Assembly (NCBI GenBank): GCA_014843695.1
Contig: CM026398.1
Location: 16,801,593 to 16,865,592 of the forward strand
Direction of reading: 5' to 3'
Length of the DNA stretch: 64,000 nt
From: Archivesica marissinica
Lineage: Eukaryota > Mollusca > Bivalvia > Venerida > Vesicomyidae
The position numbers and the translations under genes were made by a program. This document shows positions 35,536-47,600 of this stretch, piece after piece (within the stretch, counting starts at the first letter, position 1; the number at the start of each line of letters is the position of its first letter). The notes below the pieces were generated by a model. That model did not search any database. It was not told where the DNA came from and was given only the letters and a program-made list of their open reading frames with translations.

Positions 35536-35785
35536 CTTACAGCAATCTGGACAAATATACGATCACAACATGCACAACAAATTTTGTGAGTTTATTAATT
35601 ATTCCGGGAATTAAAACAAGAGAGTACGTAATGCTAGATATAGTCTACAGAGAACAGAAGCACATACAGTGCAGAGAAATCAATAAGTAATCTTGGGGAG
35701 TGTAGTTATCTACAGTTGTTACAACTTGTTGCCCAACCCATTTTGCATCATATATTGTGTGTGTTTTTTATTTATATTTATTTAT

Positions 35786-36043
35786 ATTTCGGGTTTTACG
35801 CCTGCATCAGCACCATTTTGGGCTATATCGCCGGCGGGCAGTTTACCTAACAACACCTTTCCTGGGCAGGCACCAGCAGTTAACCAGTACTTGGGTGTAC
35901 CAACCTCCTTAAGAAACTGCCAACTTTTTCATATAAATGCGACACGGCCTGAGCATGGCTCGAACCCGTGACCATCAGTGATGATAGGTTACAGTGGTAT
36001 GTATACAAGTCAGCGACCTTAACCACTCGACCACGGAGGCAGA
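35786..36043 (-). mobile_element. Family C SINE
   Basis: Third independent member of family C, minus strand, with the class II tRNA-like head (GTGGTCGAGTGGTTAAGG) near 36015-36035 and a B box with one change (GGGTTCGAGCCAT). The tail is preceded on the plus strand by a T/A-rich ATTTATATTTATTT tract. No clear target duplication was seen. Confidence 0.85.
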
Positions 36044-36201
36044 CTTTCAGAACACAAAAAAAAAGAGAAAAGTTTTAAATAATTAAATAACTATCAGCAA
36101 GTGAATGGGTTAAAGCATGTTCTGTTTACTCCATGCACAATGTATTTGGCCTCTAACAAAATCAAATATATCGTTACTCGTTGCATTTGTTTCACAAGAT
36201 A

Positions 36202-36361
36202 CAGTCAAACCTGTCTTAAGCAGCCAGCCAAGGGAGTGAGAGAAAATGGCTGCTTAGCACAGGTGGCTGCTTAATAGAGGTCAAATATATAATAAAACAA
36301 CCGAATGGGAATCTGGAAACTGGCTGCTTAATGAAGGTGATCACTAACACACGTTTGACTG
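36202..36361. mobile_element. TA-flanked MITE with CAGTCAAAC ends
   Basis: A 160-bp element bounded by TA at 36200-36201 and 36362-36363, with inverted ends CAGTCAAAC and GTTTGACTG. Internal copies of CTGCTTA/TAAGCAG recur. The TA duplication and the CAGT start fit the Tc1/mariner superfamily, perhaps its pogo/Tigger branch (inference). Confidence 0.75.
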
Positions 36362-36363
36362 TA

Positions 36364-36704
36364 TATCAATTCCTAACCATACTTAAATTTATGTACAAAC
36401 TACTTCCATGCATTCAGTTTTCAACTCTCCTATCAATTACAATGATCCAAATTGAATCCAAAACATCATGTTGATGAATATAGATAAGTGTGTAAGAAGA
36501 TATGTTCACATATGTTTGCACAATGATGTACTTGTTATGGTGTCATGTACAGGCTAAACTGACTGTCTGCTCACAAACCATATCTTCCAGGAAAAACTAT
36601 TACGTCATGCAACTTATCTCCATAAACATATGAAGCTGATTAAAGTTCCAGGAGATTGCAAAACATGTAGCATGTAGATGATACACATTCAATTTTTGTT
36701 TACT
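36364..36704. other. Unique stretch, no gene seen
   Basis: Lies between the TA-flanked MITE and the 27-bp array. No exon or element recognised. Confidence 0.5.
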
Positions 36705-39700
36705 TCATTTGCTGTATTTCTGCAGCTCATTAATGTTGCTGTATTTCTGCAGCTCATTAACATTGCTGTATTTCTGCAGCTCATTAACATTGCTGTATTT
36801 CTGCAGCTCATTAATGTAGCTGTATTTCTGCAGCTCAATTTCTGTATTTCTGCAGCTCATTAATGTTGCTGTATTTCTGCAGCTCAATTGCTGTATTTCT
36901 GCAGCTCATTAATGTTGCTGTATTTCTGCAGCTCATTAATGTTTCTGTATTTCTGCAGCTCATTAATGTTTCTGTATTTCTGCAGCTCATTAATGTTGCT
37001 GTATTTCTGCAGCTCATTAATGTTTCTATATTTCTGCAGCTCATTAATGTTGCTGTATTTCTGCAGCTCATTAATGTTGCTGTATTTCTGCAGCTCATTA
37101 ATGTTTCTGTATTTCTGCAGCTCATTAATGTTTCTGTATTTCTGCAGCTCATTAATGTTGCTGTATTTCTGCAGCTCATTAATGTTGCTGTATTTCTGCA
37201 GCTCATTAATGTTGCTGTATTTCTGCAGCTCATTAATGTTTCCGTATTTCTGCAGCTCATTAATGTTGCTGTATTTCTGCAGCTCATTAATGTTTCTGTA
37301 TTTCTGCAGCTCATTAATGTTTCTGTATTTCTGCAGCTCATTAATGTTGCTGTATTTCTGCAGCTCATTAATGTTTCTGTATTTCTGCAGCTCAATTGCT
37401 GTATTTCTGTAGCTCATTAATGTTGCTCTATTTCTGCAGCTCATTAATGTTGCTGTATTTCTGCAGCTCATTAATGTTTCTGTATTTCTGCAGCTCATTA
37501 ATGTTTCTGTATTTCTGCAGCTCATTTGCTCTATTTCTGCAGCTCATTAAAGTTGCTCTATTTCTGCAGCTCATTAATGTTGCTATATTTCTGCAGCCCA
37601 TTAATGTTTCTGTATTTCTGCAGCTCATTAATGTTTCTGTATTCTTGCAGCTCAATTGCTGTATTTCTGCAGCTCATTAATGTTGCTGTATTTCTGCAGC
37701 TCATTAACGTAGCTGTATTTCTGTAGCTCATTAATGTTGCTGTATTTCTGTAGCTCATTAATGTTGCTGTATTTCTGCAGATCATTAATGTTTCTGTATT
37801 TCTGCAGCTCATTAATGTTTCTGTATTTCTGTAGCTCATTAACATTGCTATATTTCTGCAGCTCATTAATGTAGCTGTATTTCTGTAGCTCATTAATGTT
37901 GCTGTATTTGTGTAGCTCATTAATGTTGCTGTATTTCTGCAGCTCATTAATGTTGCTGTATTTCTGCAGCTCATTAATGTTGATGTATTTCTGCAGCTCA
38001 ATTGCTGTATTTCTGTAGCTCATTAATGTTTCTGTATTTCTGCAGCTCAATTGCTGTATTTCTGCAGCTATTTTGCTGTATTTCTGCAGCTCATTTGCTC
38101 TATTTCTGCAGCTCATTAAAGTTGCTCTATTTCTGCAGCTCATTAATGTTGCTGTATTTCTGCAGCTCATTAATGTTTCTGTATTTCTGCAGCTCATTAA
38201 TGTTTCTGTATTTCTGTAGCTCAATTGCTGTATTTCTGCAGCTCATTAATGTTGCTGTATTTCTGCAGCTCATTAACATAGCTGTATTTCTGTAGCTCAT
38301 TAATGTTGCTGTATGTCTGCAGCTCATTACTGTAGCTGTATTTCTGTAGCTCATTAATGTTGCTGTATTTATGCAGCTCATTAATGTTTCTGTATTTCTG
38401 CAGCTCATTAATGTTGCTGTATTTCTGCAGCTCATTAATGTTTCTGTATTTCTGCAGCTCAATTGCTGTATTTCTGTAGCTCATTAATGTTGCTCTATTT
38501 CTGCAGCTCATTAATGTTGCTGTATTTCTGCATCTCATTAATGTTTCTGTATTTCTGCAGCTCATTAATGTTTCTGTTTTTCTGCAGCTCATTTGCTCTA
38601 TTTCTGCAGCTCATTAAAGTTGCTCTATTTCTGCAGCTCATTAATGTTGCTATATTTCTGCAGCCCATTAATGTTTCTGTATTTCTGCAGCTCATTAATG
38701 TTTCTGTATTCTTGCAGCTCAATTGCTGTATTTCTGCAGCTCATTAATGTTGCTGTATTTCTGCAGCTCATTAACGTAGCTGTATTTCTGTAGCTCATTA
38801 ATGTTGCTGTATTTCTGCAGCTCATTACTGTAGCTGTATTTCTGTAGCTCATTAATGTTGCTGTATTTATGCAGCTCATTAATGTTTCTGTATTTCTGCA
38901 GCTCATTAATGTTGCTGTATTTCTGCAGCTCATTAATGTTTCTGTATTTCTGCAGCTCAATTGCTGTATTTCTGTAGCTCATTAATGTTGCTCTATTTCT
39001 GCAGCTCATTAATGTTGCTGTATTTCTGCATCTCATTAATGTTTCTGTATTTCTGCAGCTCATTAATGTTTCTGTATTTCTGCAGCTCATTTGCTCTATT
39101 TCTGCAGCTCATTAAAGTTGCTCTATTTCTGCAGCTCATTAATGTTGCTATATTTCTGCAGCCCATTAATGTTTCTGTATTTCTGCAGCTCATTAATGTT
39201 TCTGTATTCTTGCAGCTCAATTGCTGTATTTCTGCAGCTCATTAATGTTGCTGTATTTCTGCAGCTCATTAACGTAGCTGTATTTCTGTAGCTCATTAAT
39301 GTTGCTGTATTTCTGCAGCTCATTACTGTAGCTGTATTTCTGTAGCTCATTAATGTTGCTGTATTTCTGTAGCTCATTAATGTTGCTGTATTTCTGCAGA
39401 TCATTAATGTTTCTGTATTTCTGCAGCTCATTAATGTTTCTGTATTTCTGTAGCTCATTAACATTGCTGTATTTCTGCAGCTCATTAATGTAGCTGTATT
39501 TCTGTAGCTCATTAATGTTGCTGTATTTGTGTAGCTCATTAATGTTGCTGTATTTCTGCAGCTCATTAATGTTGCTGTATTTCTGCAGCTCATTAATGTT
39601 GCTGTATTTCTGCAGCTCAATTGCTGTATTTCTGTAGCTCATTAATGTTTCTGTATTTCTGCAGCTCAATTGCTGTATTTCTGCAGCTCTTTTGCTGTAT

Positions 39701-41275
39701 TTCTGCAGCTCATTTGCTCTATTTCTGCAGCTCATTAAAGTTGCTCTATTTCTGCAGCTCATTAATGTTGCTGTATTTCTGCAGCTCATTAATGTTTCTG
39801 TATTTCTGCAGCTCATTAATGTTTCTGTATTTCTGCAGCTCAATTGCTGTATTTCTGCAGCTCATTAATGTTGCTGTATTTCTGCAGCTCATTAACGTAG
39901 CTGTATTTCTGTAGCTCATTAATGTTGCTGTATTTCTGCAGCTCATTACTGTAGCTGTATTTCTGTAGCTCATTAATGTTGCTGTATTTCTGTAGCTCAT
40001 TAATGTTGCTGTATTTCTGCAGCTCAGTAATGTTGCTGTATTTCTGTAGCTCATTAATGTTGCTGTATTTCTGTAGCTCATTAATGTTGCTGTATTTCTG
40101 CAGCTCAGTAATGTTGCTGTATTTCTGCAGCTCATTAATGTTGCTGTATTTCTGCAGCTCATTAATGTTTCTGTATTTCTGCAGCTCAATTGCTGTATTT
40201 CTGTAGCTCATTAATGTTTCTGTATTTCTGCAGCTCATTTGCTGTATTTCTGCAGCTCATTAATATTGCTGTATTTCTGCAGCTCATTAATGTTTCTGTA
40301 TTTCTGCAGCTCAATTGCTGTATTTCTGCAGCTCAATTGCTGTATTTCTGCAGCTCAATTGCTGTATTTCTGCAGCTCATTAATGTTGCTGTATTTCTGC
40401 AGCTCATTAATGTTTCTGTATTTCTGCAGCTCAATTGCTGTATTTCTGCAGCTCATTTGCTGTATTTATGCAGCTCATTAATGTTGCTGTATTTCTGCAG
40501 CTCATTAATGTTGCTGTATTTCTGCAGCTCATTAATGTTGCTGTATTTCTGCAGCTCAATTGCTGTATTTCTGCAGCTCAATTGTTGTATTTCTGCAGCT
40601 CAATTGCTGTATTTCTGCAGCTCATTAATGTTGCTGTATTTCTGCAGCTCAGTAATGTTGCTGTATTTCTGCAGCTCATTAATGTTGCTGTATTTCTGCA
40701 GCTCATTAATGTTGCTGTATTTCTGCAGCTCAATTGCTGTATTTCTGTAGCTCATTAATGTTGCTGTATTTCTGCAGCTCAATTGCTGTATTTCTGTAGC
40801 TCATTAATGTTGCTGTATTTCTGCAGCTCATTTACTGTATTTCTGCAGCTCATTAATGTTGCTGTATTTCTGCAGCTCATTAATGTTTCTGTATTTCTGC
40901 AGCTCATTAATGTTGCTGTATTTCTGCAGCTCAATTGCTGTATTTCTGCAGCTCATTAATGTTGCTGTATTTCTGCAGCTCATTAATGTTTCTGTATTTC
41001 TGCAGCTCAATTGCTGTATTTCTGCAGCTCATTAATGTTGCTGTATTTCTGCAGCTCATTAATGTTGCTGTATTTCTGCAGCTCATTAATGTTTCTGTAT
41101 TTCTGCAGCTCAATTGCTGTATTTCTGCAGCTCATTTGCTGTATTTCTGCAGCTCATTAATGTTGCTGTATTTCTGCAGTTCATTAATGTTGCTGTATTT
41201 CTGCAGCTCATTTGCTGTATTTCTGCAGCTCTTTTGCTGTATTTCTGCAGCTCAATTGCTGTATTTCTGCAGCTG
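36705..41275. repeat. 27-bp minisatellite of splice-acceptor-like units, about 170 units
   Basis: Units contain TTTCTGCAGCTCATTAATG and TTGCTGTA; shorter units of about 22 bp read GCTCAATTGCTG. Nearly every unit has a PstI site (CTGCAG). On the plus strand each unit resembles a 3' splice site: CTCAT as branch-point-like motif, then a T-rich tract and TTTCTGCAG. A 498-bp block is repeated in tandem around 38127-39125, and parts of it recur at 37428 and after 39123. Confidence 0.97.
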
Positions 41276-42014
41276 TGTCTAGATATCCCATTCTCCTTCA
41301 AGGAGAAGATAACTGATGTCCAGCAGAACTTATCTAGATCATGATGTTTGAGCTTTAGTAATAGTTACCCCAACTGCTCACGAATCAAAAGTGCGAGCCC
41401 AAGTCTAACTAAGCTATCTACAACATACCCTTTTACTAGTTGCCCGCTAGCGGTGAAAATAACAGTCAAACATGCATGCAAATCGAAGAATTTCTTAGGC
41501 GGGAATAAAAAATAAATTGAAAATATTACTATATAAATAATTAATCTTAATTGTGCATCACAAAAAATCCTACTTTTGTTTCCCAATAATTGCTAATAAT
41601 TTCAGAGGATCAAATTCCTTAATAAGATAAAAACAAAATCAAACTGCATTGTCAGATACCATAAATAAATAAAATACCTCTGCGAAAAAAGCTCCACGTA
41701 TCCAATGCAACATTGCGTTAGTTCCAATATAACAAACTGAGAGTGGTACAATCATGTTGTGTCAGTCAATATCCTGTCATGTATCCAGCCAATATCTCAT
41801 TACCAAAACACACCCAGCTAGTTCCCCCCCCCCTCCCAGCTAGTTCCCCCCCCCCTTCCCTCCGACAGCCGTACTATTATTTGACAGAATATTATTGCAG
41901 CACTAGTAAATTATTTCTATCTTCATTTATCGGCTTCTGGACACTACTATTTGGCAAATTATTTCTGTATCTTCTCCATTTATTGTCTGCAGGAGTCCTA
42001 CTGTACAAGGTGTA
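41276..42014. other. Mostly unique stretch after the splice-acceptor-like array
   Basis: Begins directly after the last TTTCTGCAG of the array with about 67 nt open on the plus strand (LCLDIPFSFKEKITDVQQ and a few more residues, then a stop). Two poly-C runs follow near 41825-41857 in a duplicated CCCAGCTAGTTCC. No gene recognised. Confidence 0.45.
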
Positions 42015-43222
42015 GGCACAAGACATGATATCTGACTGCTGGAGTCCTACTGTACAAGCAGCAGGCCTGATATCTGACCTCTGGAGTCCTACTGTACAAG
42101 GTTTAGTTTATACAAATTTATTTTAGCTCGATTGCGAAACAAGTTCTTTCAACTTATATAAATCGCTCTCGAGACCTCATTCCTGATGGAATCCATCGCC
42201 ACGAGGGAGAGAAGAGGCAACGTGGAATTTAAATGCCTTGCCTAAGGACACAATCGTAACGGCTCCAGCGGGGCTCGAACTCCGGACCTTTCGCACCTGA
42301 AGCGAACGCGCATCCACTGCGCTATCACGACTTCACCTGTACAAGGTGCAGGCAGCAGGCCTGATATCTGACTGCTGGAGTCTGTACAAGGTGCAGGCAG
42401 CAGGCCTGATATCTGACTGCTGGAGTCCTACTGTACAAGGTGTAGGCATCAGGCCTGATATCTGACTGCAGGAGTCCTACTGTACAAGGTGTAGGCACCA
42501 GGCCTGATATCTGACTGCTGGAGTCCTACTGTACAAGGTGTAGGCACCAGGCCTGATATCTGACTGCTGGAGTCCTACTGTACAAGGTGCAGGCATCAGG
42601 CCTGATATCTGACTGTGTACTGTACAAGGTGTAGGCATCAGGCCTGATATCTGACTGCTGGAGTCCTACTGTACAAGGTGTAGGCATCAGGCCTGATATC
42701 TGACCAGGCCTGATATCTGACTCTGGAGTCCTACTGTACAAGGTGCAGGCATCAGGCCCGATATCTGACTGCTGGAGTCCTACTGTACAAGGTGCAGGCA
42801 TCAGGCCCGATATCTGACTGCTGGAGTCCTACTGTACAAGGTGTAGGCATCAGGCCTGATATCTGACCTCTGGAGTCCTACTGTACAAGGTGTAGGCATC
42901 AGGCCTGATATCTGACTGCTGGAGTCCTACTGTACAAGGTGCAGGCATCAGGCCTGATATCTGACTGTGTACTGTACAAAGTGTAGGCACCAGGCCTGAT
43001 ATCTGACTGCTGGAGTCCTACTGTACAAGGTGCAGGCATCAGGCCTGATATCTGACTGTGTACTGTACAAGGTGTAGGCATCAGGCCTGATATCTGACTG
43101 TGTACTGTACACGGTGTAGGCACCAGGCCTGATATCTGACTGTGTACTGTACAAGGTGTAGGCATCAGGCCTGATATCTGACTGTGTACTGTACAAGGTG
43201 TAGGCATCAGGCCTGATATCTG
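42015..43222. repeat. 42/49-bp minisatellite, about 22 units, split by a SINE
   Basis: Units contain GTACAAGGTGTAGGCATCAG and GCCTGATATCTGACTG. Long units have CTGGAGTCCTACT before this; short units have TGTGTACT. The family A SINE at 42103-42336 interrupts an early unit. Confidence 0.95.
42103..42336 (-). mobile_element. Full-length family A SINE inserted in a minisatellite
   Basis: A 234-bp element on the minus strand. The A box TAGCGCAGTGG is at 42314-42324, the B box (GGAGTTCGAGCCCC) at 42270-42283, and the 3' tail ends in TTTGTATAAACTAA. It is flanked by CTGTACAAGGT at 42092-42102 and 42337-42347, an 11-bp target duplication that is part of the surrounding 42/49-bp repeat unit. This is the best-preserved member in the window. 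Confidence 0.9.
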
Positions 43223-44201
43223 AAGAGTATCCTATAACATTCATTGCTTCAAGATTCACGAACGTTCTCAGCATCCATTGAAGCGACATATAGCTTTATT
43301 AATTTGACCTTGATCTTCACGGAAGTCAAGGTCAGCAACCAGGATGTCAAGGAGTACCCTATAGGGACTACGCGCTTAAAGATTAAAGTTCTGAGCATCT
43401 ATTGAAGAAATACAGCAATCGGAAAACATTTTTCAATGCAAAGAGGTTTTTACATACAGACGGATGGAATTCGTTAATCCAAAGGCATTGATTTGACATT
43501 CCAGCAGTTTTAAAGACATAACATTTCAACTTCTTCTACAGCCACCCAATTTGTTGTGTCTACACAGAATGTAAATATTAACTCATTGCACACATAGCGG
43601 TAAAAATAAGAGTCAAATGTGTCGTGGAATTTCATTTTAGAGTTGCGTGAAATATTTTCAAGAGCTTTCAGGTACAAATAAGAAAAACGTATTACTGAAT
43701 TGTTGTTTGCTACAATTATTTGAACTATTTATAGCCTTAATTTTACCCAGCATGCAGAGTGAACTACATTCAACTTTGGAAGATTTGGTATAGAACACAG
43801 ACTCTATGGTTATTTACTACAAGAGAAACTGTCCCCAGATAGTTGTTTGAAGCTATTCAAGATTAGATTCTCTCTACGTCAACACCCGGTGCAACCCGAT
43901 ACTGCAACAACAATTCATCTTAACCTTGAATACGTGATACAATGCAACAAGAAATTCAATTTAATTAACTGAACATCCTTGGTAGTGGTTCAATATATTT
44001 GTGTGTGTTTTCGGATAAACTATTCACCGCAATGATACTATGTTGCATAATCAGGTTGCATAGGGTGCGCCAGGGCTCACTCTGGTTCCATCATCTTGTC
44101 CAACAAGCATTCTGCAGAACCGGGGCAATAATACAGCCAAACCTGTCCAACCTCTATTATGCAGTCAATCTGTACACAGTAACCAGTTACAAGATTCTTG
44201 C
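43223..44201. other. Unique stretch before copy 2
   Basis: Contains a diverged direct repeat of about 65 bp (43222-43290 and 43350-43412, both ending with AGCATC-ATTGAAG) separated by an inverted pair TTGACCTTGA / TCAAGGTCAG. No exon recognised. If the two long copies are alleles, this should resemble what lies before position 1. Confidence 0.5.
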
Positions 44202-44418
44202 ATTAGTTTATACAAATTTACTTTAGTTTGATTGCAAAACCAGTTCTTTTAACTTATATTAATCACTCTCGAGACTTTATTCCTGATGGAGTCCATCGCC
44301 ATGAAGGAGAGAGAAGAGGCAACGTGGAATTTAAATGCCTTGCCTAAGGGCACAATCGTAACGGCTCCAGCGGGGTTCGAACCCCGGGCCTTTCGCACAT
44401 GAAGCGAATGCGCTAACC
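44202..44418 (-). mobile_element. tRNA-derived SINE, family A (copy 2 of the element at 1-197)
   Basis: Same insertion as 1-197, with the 3' tail complete (it reads toward TTTGTATAAACTAA on the minus strand). The B-box region differs from copy 1 by one base. The duplicated block as visible in this window begins inside this element, only because the window cuts copy 1 there. Confidence 0.8.
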
Positions 44419-44682
44419 TAAATATCTATGAAGGAAAGGGTTAAGAGCCAATACAAACAAACATATTTGCCATGGTTGCTATGGTGAATGCCAGTGTGAG
44501 CCCTGCTATGTGCCACTACATGTATACTAGTATATATATATATATATATATATGTCACAGAATATTAGACCTCCCTCCTAGAAACAGAGAGACCTGTAAC
44601 ACACACAGATAAACTCAATACATTTGATAATATAAATATTATTTTTATGTACATAATATATGGTAATGTATGCCATTGTAGC

Positions 44683-47600
44683 GTATGACATGATAACATA
44701 CAACATGATAATGTAGGACATGATAACATACAACCTGATAATATAGGACATGATAACATACAACCTGATAACATATGACATGATAACATAGGACATGATA
44801 ACATAGGACATGATAACATAGGACCTGATAACATAGGACCTGATAACATACAACCTGATAACATATGACATGATAACATAGGACATGATAACATAGGACA
44901 TGATAACATAGGACATGATAACATAGGACCTGATAACATAGGACCTGATAACATAGGACATGATAACATACAACCTGATAACATAGGACATGATAACATA
45001 CAACCTGATAACATAGGACATGATAACATACAACCTGATAACATAGGACATGATAATGTACAACATGATAACATAGGACATGATAACATACAACATGATA
45101 ACACAGGACATGATAATATAGGACATGATAATATAGGACATGATAACATACAACCTGATAACATAGGACATGATAACATACAACCTGATAACATAGGACA
45201 TGATAACATACAACATGATAACATAGGACGTGATAACATACAACCTGATAACATAGGACATGATAACATACAACCTGATAACATAGGACATGATAACATA
45301 CAACCTGATAACATAGGACGTGATAACATACAACCTGATAACATAGGACATGATAACATACAACCTGATAACATAGGACATGATAACATACAACATGATA
45401 ACACAGGACATGATAATATAGGACATGATAATATAGGACATGATAATGTACAACATGATAACATAGGACATGATAACATACAACATGATAACACAGGACA
45501 TGATAACATACAACATGATAACACAGGACATGATAACATACAACATGATAACATAGGACATGATAACATAGGACATGATAATATAGGACATGATAACATA
45601 CAACCTGATAACATAGGACATGATAACATACAACCTGATAACATAGGACGTGATAACACACAACCTGATAACATAGGACATGATAACGTAGGTCATGATA
45701 ACATACAACATGATAATGTAGGACATGATAATGTAGGACATGATAACATACAACATGATAACATAGGACATGATAACATACAACCTGATAACATAGGACA
45801 TGATACATACAACCTGATAACATAGGACATGATAACATACAACCTGATAACATAGGACATGATAACATATAACCCGATAACATACAACATGATAACATAG
45901 GACATGATAACATACAACCTGATAACATAGGACATGATAACACACAACCTGATAACATAGGACATGATAACATACAACATGATAACATAGGACATGATAA
46001 CATACAACATGATAACATACAACCTGATAACATAGGACATGATAACATACAACCTGATAACACAGGACGTGATAACACACAACCTGATAACATAGGACAT
46101 GATAACGTAGGCCATGATAACATACAACATGATAATGTAGGACGTGATAATGTAGGACATGATAACATACAACATGATAACATAGGACATGATAACATAC
46201 AACCTGATAACATAGGACATGATACATACAACCTGATAACATAGGACATGATAACATACAACCTGATAACATAGGACATGATAACATATAACCTGATAAC
46301 ATACAACATGATAACATAGGACATGATAACATACAACCTGATAACATAGGACGTGATAACACACAACCTGATAACATAGGACATGATAACATACAACATG
46401 ATAACATAGGACATGATAACATACAACATGATAACATAGGACATGATAACATACAACCTGATAACATAGGACATGATAACATACAACCTGATAACATAGG
46501 ACGTGATAACACACAACCTGATAACATAGGACATGATAACGTAGGCCATGATAACATACAACATGATAATGTAGGACGTGATAATGTAGGACATGATAAC
46601 ATACAACATGATAACATAGGACATGATAACATACAACCTGATAACATAGGACATGATACATACAACCTGATAACATAGGACATGATAACATACAACCTGA
46701 TAACATAGGACATGATAACATATAACCTGATAACATACAATATGATAACATAGGACATGATAACATACAACCTGATAACATAGGACATGATAACATACAA
46801 CCTGATAACATAGGACGTGATAACATACAACCTGATAGTGTATGACGTGATAACATACAACCTGATAACATAGGATGTGATAACATATAACCTGATAACA
46901 TAGGACATGATAACATGCAACATGATAACATATAACCTGATAACATAGGACATGATAACATACAACCTGATAACATAGGACATGATAACATACAACCTGA
47001 TAACATAGGATGTGATAACATACAACCTGATAGTGTAGGACGTGATAACATACACCTGATAACATATGACATGATAACATATAACCTGATAACATAGGAC
47101 GTGATAACATACAACCTGATAGCGTAGGACATGATAACATAGGACATGATAATGTAGGACATAACATACAACATGATAACATAGGACATGATAACATGAT
47201 AACATAGGACGTGATAATGTAGGACATGATAATGTAGGGCATGATAACATGATAACATAGGACATGATAACATGCAACATGATAACATAGGACGTGATAA
47301 TGTAGGACATGATAACATAGGACATGATAACATGCAACCTGATAACATAGGACATGATAACACACAATCTGATAACATAGGATGTGATAACATACAACAT
47401 GATAACATACAACATGATAACATAGGACATGATAACATACAACCTGATAACATAGGACATGATAACATACAACATGATAACATAGGACACGATAACATAC
47501 AACCTGATAACATACACCATGATAACGTAGGACATGATAATGTAGGACATGATAACGTAGGACATGATAACATAGGACATGATAACATAGGACATGATAA

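Noticed and set aside
36678..41344. Dozens of leucine/phenylalanine- or asparagine-rich open frames on both strands
   Set aside because: They follow the 27-bp repeat (nine-residue period) and are broken by the 22-bp units; both strands are open at once.
42526..43289. Open frames of 91-113 codons over the 42/49-bp array
   Set aside because: Repeat-driven; mixing of 42- and 49-bp units shifts frames, and no other coding evidence exists.
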